Source: Acidobacteriota bacterium
GTDB lineage: Bacteria > Acidobacteriota > Terriglobia > Bryobacterales > Bryobacteraceae
DNA length: 63,657 nt
Assembly (NCBI GenBank): GCA_026394055.1
Contig: JAPKYZ010000091.1
Coordinates: forward strand, 1 to 63,657
Direction of reading: 5' to 3'
The notes beneath the pieces were generated by a model that did no database searches, had not been told where the DNA came from, and worked only from the letters and a program-made list of their open reading frames with translations. Positions 7,860-15,138 of the stretch are shown here, one piece after another; positions within the stretch are counted from its first letter, which is position 1; every line of letters begins with the position of its first letter. Position numbers and translations under genes: made by a program.

Positions 7860-8557
7860 TGTTGGCTCCTTGGTTGGTTTTGTTTTGCGAATCGGTAGCG
7901 CAGGCCGGCCAGGGCCAGTCCTCCGCAAAGGGTCAGGGCCCAGGCACCGGGTTCGGGGGTCTGGGTAAAGACAAGCGACGACGACGCTCCGGTCGCCGTG
8001 CCCGCCAGGCCGCTATCGAGCGTCAGTTCGAAGAAGACGTCGAAGAAGCTGGAAGCGGCAAAGGCCGCCGAGTCTGTGGGCAGCGCAAAGCCGTCCAGTT
8101 GCACCACGGTCAGCGACTGCTCCGTGCCGGTGCATCCGAACACCGCGCCGGAGTAACTGCCGTCGCGGCACAGGTTCGATAGACCCGTCACCGCGCCGTC
8201 GCCGGTGGCGGCAGCGTTGGCCAGCGTCTGAGCGACGCCCGCCAGATTCGGGCCCGAAATCTGAAACTGGAAAAACGTTTCCAGCGCGCCCAGCGCCGTG
8301 TTGGCGCCATATTTCACGTTGAGGCCCCGCTTTGAGCCCAAGTCGATGGGGGTGATGGTAACCGAACCAGGGTCAAGCGGCGTAGCGCCAAAGAGTCCCG
8401 GCAAGATGGTGAAGCCCTTCACCACCGGTGATCCGGGCGTTGCGCCCAACGAGCAGCCGCCGGCGCCGAGATTGACGTAGTCCGTTAAGGACCCCATCGT
8501 ACACGGACCCGCGGAAGCCGCCATCGCGAGCGCGATCAGCAATAGAGTGATCCGCAA
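7856..8557 (-). CDS. PEP-CTERM-type exported protein
   Basis: About 233 residues from TTG 8557, which has a strong AGGAGG eight bases upstream; the longer frame has no such site. The N-terminus is a signal peptide (LRITLLLIALAMAASAG). The C-terminus has TPEPGAWALTLCGGLALAGLRYRF: a Pro-Glu-Pro motif, a hydrophobic helix and a basic end, as in PEP-CTERM sorting signals recognised by exosortases. The central part has four cysteines that could pair. It is the first gene of a two-gene unit with the DUF4331 protein. Confidence 0.82.
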   Translation of the reverse strand: MRITLLLIALAMAASAGPCTMGSLTDYVNLGAGGCSLGATPGSPVVKGFTILPGLFGATPLDPGSVTITPIDLGSKRGLNVKYGANTALGALETFFQFQISGPNLAGVAQTLANAAATGDGAVTGLSNLCRDGSYSGAVFGCTGTEQSLTVVQLDGFALPTDSAAFAASSFFDVFFELTLDSGLAGTATGASSSLVFTQTPEPGAWALTLCGGLALAGLRYRFAKQNQPRSQQ

Positions 8558-8697
8558 TGTATTTCCTCCTTTTGAGAACAGGTGAATCGCCGATTTTCGT
8601 CGGCAGAACGTATACGACAGGCGGTAGGGGATCGGATTTAACACCCCGCGGGATTCGGCTGATTCCCCACCTCGCCAAAAGAGCTGGGCCAGAAGAG

Positions 8698-8767
8698 GGG
8701 CAAAATTGCGGGGAGTTGGTATCCTGAAATAGTCGTGCGAACTTTTTTCCTAAATCCGCCCTCGTTT
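8698..8767. repeat. Direct repeat, left copy (target duplication of the hpnJ start region)
   Basis: Seventy bases that match 11087-11156 at 68 positions. The left copy holds 37 bases upstream of the hpnJ start codon plus the first 11 codons of hpnJ. The two differences are T/C at 8707 and T/C within the T-run of the fourth codon. Together with the right copy it brackets the methyltransferase-endonuclease unit exactly. Confidence 0.95.
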
Positions 8768-8770
8768 TAA
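8735..8770 (+). CDS. Leader peptide, truncated hpnJ start in front of the methyltransferase
   Basis: The frame GTG...TAA encodes VRTFFLNPPSF, eleven residues that match the first eleven of HpnJ except Leu4 to Phe. It ends in a TAA created at the repeat boundary, and the methyltransferase ATG lies 5 bases later with no good ribosome site of its own. Reinitiation from this leader is a reasonable inference. It is a fragment of hpnJ and not an independent gene. Confidence 0.7.
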   Translation: MRTFFLNPPSF

Positions 8771-8775
8771 ATCCG

Positions 8776-10116
8776 ATGCCTGTTCAGCGACCGATTGCTA
8801 TTGACTTGTTCGCTGGCGCAGGGGGCTTTAGCCTCGGTTTCGAGCAGGCTGGATTCGATGTTGCGGCTGCTGTGGAGATCGACCCGATTCATTGCGCTAC
8901 GCATGAGTTCAATTTCCCCAGGACTGCAATGATTCCCCGGTCGGCTCGCGACATCAGTGCCCGCGATATTAGAAGTTTGGCGGGAGTTGGGGGAAGGGCC
9001 ATCGATTGCGTATTTGGCGGACCGCCGTGCCAAGGATTCTCGCTCATCGGCCACCGGGCGCTCGAAGACCCACGCAACACCTTGGTACTGGAATTTGTTC
9101 GGATTGTTTCCGAACTGGATGCGGCGACATTTGTGTTCGAGAATGTGAAGGGCCTGACGGTCGGCCCACATCGCCAGTTGCTCAGAGAGCTGGTTGAAGC
9201 GTTCAACGTGGCTGGTTACGAAGTCCGACTCCCGTGGCAAGTTTTGGATGCGGCAAACTACGGAGTGCCTCAGCATAGGCAGCGACTTATCTTAATGGGA
9301 GCAAAGAGAGGCTGCCCACTGCCGCATTATCCCCGGGCAATGACCAACGCAGCGGACGCGGTGCGAAAGGCTTTACCGAATGTCCCGTTGGGCCCAACGT
9401 GCGAAAGTGCGTTAGGGGATCTTCCGGATGCCGACTTCTTTGATCAGTTGCTGGACACAGATTGTGCCTCTTTCATGCCGTGTGAGTCTCGTACCCGGTA
9501 TGCAGCAGAGATGAGGTGTGAGTCCCTTGACCACTGGCACTTTGGCCACATTCGGCGCTGGAATCCGCATCTGCTTACCTCGAGCAGCCGAACCGTTCAC
9601 AGCGAGATTTCGAGGCGACGGTTTCAGGAGACCTGCCCTGGACAAGTCGAGCCGATTAGCCGCTTTTTCCGATTGCCGCCTGATGGGCTATCAAATACAC
9701 TTCGTGCAGGAACCGATGGCGCCCGCGGTGCTTTTACGAGCCCACGGCCCATACACTATCGCTTCCCGCGGTGCGTGACGGTACGCGAGATGGCCCGGCT
9801 ACATGGTTTTCCAGACTGGTTTCGGTTTAATGCAACCAAGTGGCACGGTGCTCGACAGATAGGCAACGCGGTTGCCCCTCCCCTCGCACGGGCCATTGCG
9901 CTGAATATCGCCGCCTCAATCGGTTATGCCCCAACTCAACCGACTGAGCCGATTGACTTGGGAGATGTTGATCTACTGCATATGGATATGTCGCAGGCGG
10001 CCCGCTATTTTGGGGTAGTCGCTCCAAGTTCTCGCCGAGACCGGCGGAGTGGAGCGAAGAAGCGAAAGCAGCACGAGATTGAGCGCGAGCGCATGTTGAG
10101 CGCCACATATGGCTAA
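8776..10116 (+). CDS. DNA (cytosine-5-)-methyltransferase, type II
   Basis: The 446-residue protein has the C5-methyltransferase motifs in order: motif I DLFAGAGGFSLG (residues 10-21, AdoMet binding), motif IV GGPPCQGFS with catalytic Cys85, motif VI FENVKG (121-126), motif VIII QHRQRLILMG, a target-recognition stretch, then motif X GNAVAPPLARAIA. It would protect host DNA from the neighbouring endonuclease; the recognition site cannot be read from sequence. It overlaps the next gene by 8 bases. It probably uses the captured hpnJ upstream region for expression. Confidence 0.95.
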   Translation: MPVQRPIAIDLFAGAGGFSLGFEQAGFDVAAAVEIDPIHCATHEFNFPRTAMIPRSARDISARDIRSLAGVGGRAIDCVFGGPPCQGFSLIGHRALEDPRNTLVLEFVRIVSELDAATFVFENVKGLTVGPHRQLLRELVEAFNVAGYEVRLPWQVLDAANYGVPQHRQRLILMGAKRGCPLPHYPRAMTNAADAVRKALPNVPLGPTCESALGDLPDADFFDQLLDTDCASFMPCESRTRYAAEMRCESLDHWHFGHIRRWNPHLLTSSSRTVHSEISRRRFQETCPGQVEPISRFFRLPPDGLSNTLRAGTDGARGAFTSPRPIHYRFPRCVTVREMARLHGFPDWFRFNATKWHGARQIGNAVAPPLARAIALNIAASIGYAPTQPTEPIDLGDVDLLHMDMSQAARYFGVVAPSSRRDRRSGAKKRKQHEIERERMLSATYG

Positions 10117-10924
10117 GACAAAGGTGGAGACAACGAACGAAAAAGGGCCAAATCGTTATTCGGTGCTCATCGAGAGCATTTTCTTCGATCACTGGACTGA
10201 TGGGGTGACGGAGTTTGAGTTTGCCCGAAGCGAGTTGAAGGTGAAGGCGGCCGAACTCGGCGTTAGGGTACCGGATAACATTGGCGATATCCTGTATTCG
10301 TTTCGGTATCGTGTGCCCCTGCCTAAAGCGGTTATAGCTACTCAGCCCAAGGGGCTCGAGTGGGTGATAGAAGGCGCCGAACGCTCTGTTTACCGTTTTC
10401 GACTTGTACCGGCAACGCGTATTCAACCTCGTGAGGATTTAGTCCGCACTGGAATCCCGGATGCAACGCCCGAGCTTATCAGAGCTTACGCGCTTGACGA
10501 CGAACAAGCCCTTCTGGCAATCGTCAGGTACAACCGTTTGGTCGACACATTCCTTGGGTTAACCGCATCCAGCCTTCAGAACCACCTGCGGACCACCGTC
10601 AAGCAGATAGGGCAGATTGAAATTGACGAGCTTTATGTTGGCCTAGACAAGCATGGCTGCCACTACATCATCCCTGTCCAAGCAAAAGCCGGCAAGGACC
10701 AGATTGGTGTCGTCCAAACAACCCAAGACATCCGATTCGTGGAGCAGAAGTTTCCAGGGGTGCGCTGCCGGGCTATCGCGGCACAATTCATGAAAGATAA
10801 AGTCATCGCACTCTTCGAGCTGGCACTAGTCGGGCAAGAGGTGAAGGTAGTCCAGGAGCGCCACTACCATCTCATTCCCGCCGACCAGATTGACCCAGCA
10901 GCCATACGCAACTATCGAGATTAG
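10109..10924 (+). CDS. Putative type II restriction endonuclease
   Basis: A 271-residue protein overlapping the methyltransferase gene by 8 bases, the classical arrangement for a restriction partner. A candidate PD-(D/E)XK core lies in the second half: EIDELYVG (D173, E174) followed by HYIIPVQAKAG (Q191, K193), with QIG further on. I do not recognise the family by name. Its function is inferred from the motif and from the partner. Base composition is like the methyltransferase and unlike hpnJ. Confidence 0.72.
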   Translation: MAKTKVETTNEKGPNRYSVLIESIFFDHWTDGVTEFEFARSELKVKAAELGVRVPDNIGDILYSFRYRVPLPKAVIATQPKGLEWVIEGAERSVYRFRLVPATRIQPREDLVRTGIPDATPELIRAYALDDEQALLAIVRYNRLVDTFLGLTASSLQNHLRTTVKQIGQIEIDELYVGLDKHGCHYIIPVQAKAGKDQIGVVQTTQDIRFVEQKFPGVRCRAIAAQFMKDKVIALFELALVGQEVKVVQERHYHLIPADQIDPAAIRNYRD

Positions 10925-11086
10925 AATTTAGGGGCACTGCGTGAATCCGCCTCGGGTTGCTAGGAACCGCTAGTGAGCGCCATTCGGAGCAGGTGCTGCG
11001 GGTTGCGAGACCACTTCCAAATTCTACACCGCCCCAAGCTGACGTGTTCAACAGCTGTGTGTGCTGTTTCGGGGGGCCAATTGATC

Positions 11087-11156
11087 GGGCAAAATCGCGG
11101 GGAGTTGGTATCCTGAAATAGTCGTGCGAACTCTTTTCCTAAATCCGCCCTCGTTT
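11087..11156. repeat. Direct repeat, right copy (intact hpnJ start)
   Basis: The second 70-base copy, matching 8698-8767 with two differences. Here the first codons continue into the full hpnJ frame (SFEGFDGG), so this is the functional copy. Only 37 bases of the original upstream region are retained; everything further upstream now belongs to the inserted unit. Confidence 0.95.
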
Positions 11157-12572
11157 GAAGGCTTTGACGGCGGGGCTAGTTCCCGTTGGCCGGCCACTCG
11201 CGAGATTGAGTCCTACTGGTATCCGGTGTGGCTCTGCTATCCGGCTGGCCTGCTGCCCGATTCGAAGGTGGTGGACGCTCCGCCGCACCATATCTCGATC
11301 GAGCAGACGGTGGAGATGGGCAAGGACTTTGAGCTGCTGGTGCTGTTCACCTCGACTCCTGGGCTGGCCGTCGACGTCAAGATCGCCCAGATGATGCGCG
11401 ACGTCAACCCCAAGCTGAAGGTCTGTTTTGTCGGTCCGCCGGTGACGGTGGAACCGGAAAAGATCCTGCGTGAGAACCCGGTGATCGACTTTGTGGTCCG
11501 CAAAGAGTTCGATTACCAGATCGTCAACTACGCCAAGGGCACGCCGCTGGAAGAGTTGCCGGGCGTCAGCTTCCGCAAGAACGGCGGCTTGATGCACAAC
11601 CCCGAGGGTCCGGTGATTGAAAACCTGGACGAGCTGCCTTGGGTCACCCAGATCTACAAGCGCGACCTGGACTTCACGCGCTACAACGTCCCCTTCCTGC
11701 TGAACCCGTTTATCAGCCTCTACACCTCGCGCGGCTGCCCGGCGATGTGCACCTTCTGCCTGTGGCCCCAAACGCATTCGGGCCACCGCTGGCGCTTGCG
11801 GTCAATTGACGATGTGGTGAACGAAGTGGCCTGGGCCAAGGACAACTTCCCGGGCTTGAAGGAAGTCTTCTTCGACGACGACACGTTCAACTACAAGAAG
11901 GAACGGACGATCGCGCTCTGCAAGAAGCTCGAAAAAGTGGGCATGACCTGGAGCTGCACCTCGCGCTTCACCACCGACTACGACACGCTGTCGGCCATGA
12001 AAGACGCCGGCGGCCGGTTGATGATCGTGGGCTATGAATCGGGCGATCCGCAGATCTTGAAAAACATCAAGAAGGGCGCCACTGTCGATATGGCGCGCCG
12101 GTTCACCAAGGACGCGCACAAGCTGGGCCTGACGGTCCATGCCGATTTCATCGTCGGCCTGCCGGGCGAGACGCGGGATTCGATCCGCAAGACGATCGAC
12201 TTCGCCAAGGAACTGAACTGCGAAACCATCCAGGTTTCGATTGCCCACCCCTATCCGGGCACCGAGTTCTACGACTACGCGCAGAAGAACAACCTGATCA
12301 CGCTTGATTCGATGACCGACGAGAATGGTCACCAGCTGCCCAACATCAAGTACGACGGCCTCAACCGTGTCGAGCTGGTGGATTGGGTGCAGCGCTTCTA
12401 CGACGAATACTACTACCGCCCCGCCGCGGCGTGGCGCGTGGTCAGCAAGGCGATCATGAATGGCGACACCAAGCGGTTGTTTAAGGAGGCCAAGGAGTAT
12501 CTGGCGCTCCGTTCCAAGCGCAAGAAGTTCGTCGCCGACGCCCAGGCCGCGGCCAGTGTCGCGGGCGATTAA
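11124..12572 (+). CDS. hpnJ: Hopanoid-associated radical SAM protein HpnJ
   Basis: The 482-residue protein starts at GTG 11124 with the HpnJ N-terminus RTLFLNPPSFEGFDGG, has a B12-binding-like Rossmann domain to about residue 150, and the radical SAM cluster motif C205-x3-C209-x2-C212 in SRGCPAMCTFC. HpnJ acts late in bacteriohopanepolyol synthesis, in the formation of the cyclitol ether head group together with HpnI and HpnK (shown in Burkholderia). HpnI is downstream; HpnK is not in the window. The start region was duplicated by an upstream restriction-modification insertion. Confidence 0.92.
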   Translation: MRTLFLNPPSFEGFDGGASSRWPATREIESYWYPVWLCYPAGLLPDSKVVDAPPHHISIEQTVEMGKDFELLVLFTSTPGLAVDVKIAQMMRDVNPKLKVCFVGPPVTVEPEKILRENPVIDFVVRKEFDYQIVNYAKGTPLEELPGVSFRKNGGLMHNPEGPVIENLDELPWVTQIYKRDLDFTRYNVPFLLNPFISLYTSRGCPAMCTFCLWPQTHSGHRWRLRSIDDVVNEVAWAKDNFPGLKEVFFDDDTFNYKKERTIALCKKLEKVGMTWSCTSRFTTDYDTLSAMKDAGGRLMIVGYESGDPQILKNIKKGATVDMARRFTKDAHKLGLTVHADFIVGLPGETRDSIRKTIDFAKELNCETIQVSIAHPYPGTEFYDYAQKNNLITLDSMTDENGHQLPNIKYDGLNRVELVDWVQRFYDEYYYRPAAAWRVVSKAIMNGDTKRLFKEAKEYLALRSKRKKFVADAQAAASVAGD

Positions 12573-12582
12573 GGGGGGGGCA

Positions 12583-12873
12583 GTGACCGTTCAGGTAACG
12601 ATTGACGAAGAGTTGGCTGGCTTGGTGAGTTCGCTTGGCGAGCGCGCCGGGGATTTTGATGCCCGGGTGCGTGAATGGTTGGTGTTGGATCTGTATCGCC
12701 AACATCACATCTCCAGCGGCAAGGCGGCCTCCTTACTGGGGATGGATCGCATCGCCTTCATTCAGCATTCGTCAACGTTGGGCATCCCTTTCATCGACAT
12801 GACTGAGGCTGATTGGCAGGCAGAAGTCGAAACCGCCAGGAATTTTCCGATTGATCGTCGTATCGAACACTAG
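12583..12873 (+). CDS. UPF0175 family antitoxin-like protein
   Basis: Ninety-six residues from GTG 12583, preceded by a run of eight G that can serve as ribosome site. The protein has the UPF0175 pattern: a basic N-terminal strand, VREWLVLDLYRQHHISSGKAASLLGM, and a C-terminal acidic tail. UPF0175 proteins are small DNA-binding antitoxin-like partners of PIN-domain DUF3368 proteins, which is exactly the next gene (23-base overlap). It begins 10 bases after the hpnJ stop. Confidence 0.85.
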   Translation: MTVQVTIDEELAGLVSSLGERAGDFDARVREWLVLDLYRQHHISSGKAASLLGMDRIAFIQHSSTLGIPFIDMTEADWQAEVETARNFPIDRRIEH

Positions 12874-13300
12874 TCCCATCGTCGCCCTGGACTATTTGGG
12901 CCGGCTCGATATTCTCAAGCCCCTCTTTGGACAAGTTCTGATCCCCGCCGCCGTGCGACAAGAACTACGATCGCGTGAGCTGCCACCCTCAATTCTGGTC
13001 CGGGAGGTAGTGGGCGATCCCGCTGGCGGCATGCTCCAAGGCTTGGACCGTGGCGAAAGCGAAGCGATTGCTCTGGCGATCGAATCCGAAGCCCATTTAA
13101 TCCTCTTGGATGATTTTGCAGCGCGCCAACGGGCCGACCGTCTTGGCCTCTCCAAGTTGGGCATCGTCGGATTGCTCGTGCGGGCAAAGAGGGAGCGGCT
13201 TATTGAGGCGATCGGCCCGGAAATTGAACGCCTCATGGGCCTTCCCTTTCACTTAAGCCCAGGCGTGGTCAAGAATGCCTTGCGCGAGGCCGGAGAATGA
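12851..13300 (+). CDS. DUF3368 PIN-domain toxin-like nuclease
   Basis: The 149-residue protein starts at TTG 12851 (MIVVSNTSPIVALDYLG). This is the DUF3368 form of the PIN domain, with Asn in place of the first Asp, then Glu in GESEAIALAIE and LLDDFAARQRA. PIN nucleases of toxin-antitoxin pairs cut RNA; the UPF0175 protein upstream is the likely antidote. Its stop overlaps the following transporter start as ATGA, so the pair lies seamlessly in the hopanoid operon. Confidence 0.87.
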   Translation: MIVVSNTSPIVALDYLGRLDILKPLFGQVLIPAAVRQELRSRELPPSILVREVVGDPAGGMLQGLDRGESEAIALAIESEAHLILLDDFAARQRADRLGLSKLGIVGLLVRAKRERLIEAIGPEIERLMGLPFHLSPGVVKNALREAGE

Positions 13301-13656
13301 GCCGCCCCCTCCCCCTAGCCGCCTTCGTCATCGCCGCCAATGCGGCGGGCAACTATGCCTTGAACTGGGGCATGAAGCATGGCGGCATTTTCAGCTTTTG
13401 GACGCTGGGCGGCATTGCGCTGCTGATCGTGTGGACGCTCTCGCGCGTCAAGCTGCTGGGCTTGGCCGATCTCTCCTACGTCCTGCCGGTGACCAGCGTG
13501 GGCTATCTGGTGCCGCTGGTGGTGGGCAGTGCGTTTCTGGGTGAATCTGTCTCCCTCAGCCGCTGGCTGGGGGGGGTATTGATTGTCGCGGGGGCGGCGC
13601 TGGTGACCCCCACGACCGCATCGACCACTTCCCAGCCACAGGAAGGCACCCGATGA
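13297..13656 (+). CDS. Small EamA/SMR-like membrane transporter, first of a pair
   Basis: The 119-residue integral membrane protein has four predicted helices (about 5-22, 28-45, 55-75 and 82-100), the size and topology of a small multidrug-resistance/EamA half-transporter. Start and stop overlap both neighbours as ATGA. Such proteins often work as heterodimers with an adjacent paralogue, and similar pairs are found in hopanoid clusters. A role in moving a hopanoid or head-group precursor across the membrane is inference. Confidence 0.8.
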   Translation: MSRPLPLAAFVIAANAAGNYALNWGMKHGGIFSFWTLGGIALLIVWTLSRVKLLGLADLSYVLPVTSVGYLVPLVVGSAFLGESVSLSRWLGGVLIVAGAALVTPTTASTTSQPQEGTR

Positions 13657-13973
13657 TCCGCTGGCTGCTGGTGGCAGGCGTGGTGGTGGCGACGGTGTTC
13701 GCCGATCTGCTGCAGAGTTCCGCCATGAAGGGCACAGACGCGCGGCGCCGGTATACGATGCTAGCGACCTCCGTGATCTTCATGGCGCTCTCGTTTTTTT
13801 CGTTCCTCAAGCTGCTGGAAGTGGCGGAGTACAGCTTTGCCGTGCCCGCCACCGCCGCCTCCGTCGTGATCGAGACCGCCCTGGCGGCCGTCTTGCTGCA
13901 TGAGCAAGTAGGCCCGCGACGTTGGGCGGGAGCGGCCTGCGTCGCCGTGGGTGTCTGGCTGGTGGGCCAATAA
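13653..13973 (+). CDS. Small EamA/SMR-like membrane transporter, second of a pair
   Basis: The 106-residue, four-helix protein (helices near 4-20, 30-48, 57-77 and 84-102) overlaps the previous gene by an ATGA. Both are short versions of the EamA fold, and the tandem likely forms one heterodimeric unit. The next gene, hpnI, starts 3 bases after the stop. The role in hopanoid modification is inferred from context only. Confidence 0.8.
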   Translation: MIRWLLVAGVVVATVFADLLQSSAMKGTDARRRYTMLATSVIFMALSFFSFLKLLEVAEYSFAVPATAASVVIETALAAVLLHEQVGPRRWAGAACVAVGVWLVGQ

Positions 13974-13975
13974 AG

Positions 13976-15022
13976 GTGACTTGGTGTTACATTCTGCTGG
14001 CGATCCCAGCCGCTTACCAGTTGCTGGTGATCGTCGCCGCCATCCGGTTTCTCCGGCACCGGCACCCCGCCAGCGGTGCGAGCGTCGACTGGCCCGCCGT
14101 CTCCATTCTGAAGCCCTCCGCTCAGGGTGAACTGCCCCCTGCCGCGGCTCTCCGCACACATCTCGACCAGGACTACCCCGGCACCGTCGAGCTGCTCAGC
14201 TCCACCGACGACCCGCTGCCCGTCGCCAACCGCAAAGTGGGCAAGTTGATGCGTCTGGCCGGACAGGCCCACTACGCCACCTGGATCCTGAACGACGCCG
14301 ATATCGAAGTGCCGCGGGACTACGTGCGGACCGTCATCCGGACCCTGATGGAGCCCGGCGTCGGCCTGGTGACCTGCCTTTACCGCGCCCACGGTGACTC
14401 GACCCCCAGCCGCTTTGAGGCGCTAGGCATCGCCACCGACTTTATGCCCAGCGTGCTGGTGGCGCGGCTGATCGGCATCCGTGAGTTTGGCTTGGGCGCA
14501 ACGCTCGCCTTCCGCCGGGGCGATCTCGATCGCAGCGGTGGCTTGGCCGTGGTGGCGGACTACATTGCCGACGACTATCAGCTGGCCAAAGGCATCACCC
14601 ACCTGGGGTTGCGGGCGGAGCTGGCGCCAACCGTGGTCCAAACCCATGTGCATGGCAACTGGCGGCAGGTCTGGCAGCACCAGGTGCGCTGGGCCCGCAC
14701 CATCCGGTGCTCCCGCACGGTCGGCTTTGCGGGCTTGCCTCTGGCGCAGGCGGGTGTCTGGCTGCTGGCGGCAGTGCTGATGGGCGCTGACATGCGACTG
14801 GCGGGTGCCCTGTTGGGGCTACGCTGGCTGTCGGCGTGGGTGGGTGGGGTGATGGTGCTTGATTGCCCGGTGGCGCGCCGCCGCTGGTGGCTGACACCGG
14901 CCTGGGATGTGTTTGCCTTTGCGGTCTGGGTGGCAGGCTGGACCGGCCGCAGCGCGGTGTGGCGAGATCAACGCATCACGCTCGACAACCACGGGCGGAT
15001 CGTCGAATCCGTCACCCGCTAG
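13976..15022 (+). CDS. hpnI: Hopanoid-associated glycosyltransferase HpnI
   Basis: The 348-residue protein begins at GTG 13976, just after the preceding stop; earlier codons overlap the upstream gene. It has an N-terminal membrane helix, a GT2-type catalytic domain of the ceramide-glucosyltransferase kind (WPAVSILKP, NRKVGKL, LNDADIEVP, a DD in ADDYQLAKGI, and QVWQHQVRWARTIR, the Q/RxxRW motif), and C-terminal membrane helices. HpnI transfers N-acetylglucosamine to bacteriohopanetetrol, the step before HpnK and HpnJ. It closes the hopanoid operon. Confidence 0.92.
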   Translation: MTWCYILLAIPAAYQLLVIVAAIRFLRHRHPASGASVDWPAVSILKPSAQGELPPAAALRTHLDQDYPGTVELLSSTDDPLPVANRKVGKLMRLAGQAHYATWILNDADIEVPRDYVRTVIRTLMEPGVGLVTCLYRAHGDSTPSRFEALGIATDFMPSVLVARLIGIREFGLGATLAFRRGDLDRSGGLAVVADYIADDYQLAKGITHLGLRAELAPTVVQTHVHGNWRQVWQHQVRWARTIRCSRTVGFAGLPLAQAGVWLLAAVLMGADMRLAGALLGLRWLSAWVGGVMVLDCPVARRRWWLTPAWDVFAFAVWVAGWTGRSAVWRDQRITLDNHGRIVESVTR

Positions 15023-15047
15023 GACGCCGAATCCCTCCTGACATTGC

Positions 15048-15072
15048 GTCACATTTGTCATAAGATTGTGAC
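15048..15072. promoter_or_regulatory. Inverted repeat GTCACA-N13-TGTGAC upstream of TonB receptor
   Basis: The arms GTCACA and TGTGAC are perfect. The site lies 67 bases upstream of the receptor start and just after the hpnI stop. It resembles the half-site sequence of CRP/FNR-type regulators, but the 13-base spacer is longer than their usual spacing, so another dimeric regulator is possible. Confidence 0.45.
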
Positions 15073-15138
15073 GTTTCGCACATGAAGCGTGCACGGAGCC
15101 CATGCTAGTTTTGATTTCAGATCGCTTCACCGCAGTCC

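Larger units (their letters stand above)
8768..11086 (+). mobile_element. Restriction-modification unit inserted with long target duplication
   Basis: The 2.3-kb segment between the two 70-bp repeats carries only the C5 methyltransferase and its downstream endonuclease-like gene plus about 160 bases of trailing sequence. Its base composition is visibly less GC-rich than the hopanoid genes on either side. There is no transposase or integrase. Removing it together with one repeat copy would restore an intact hpnJ with its natural upstream region, so the insertion direction is clear. Confidence 0.85.
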
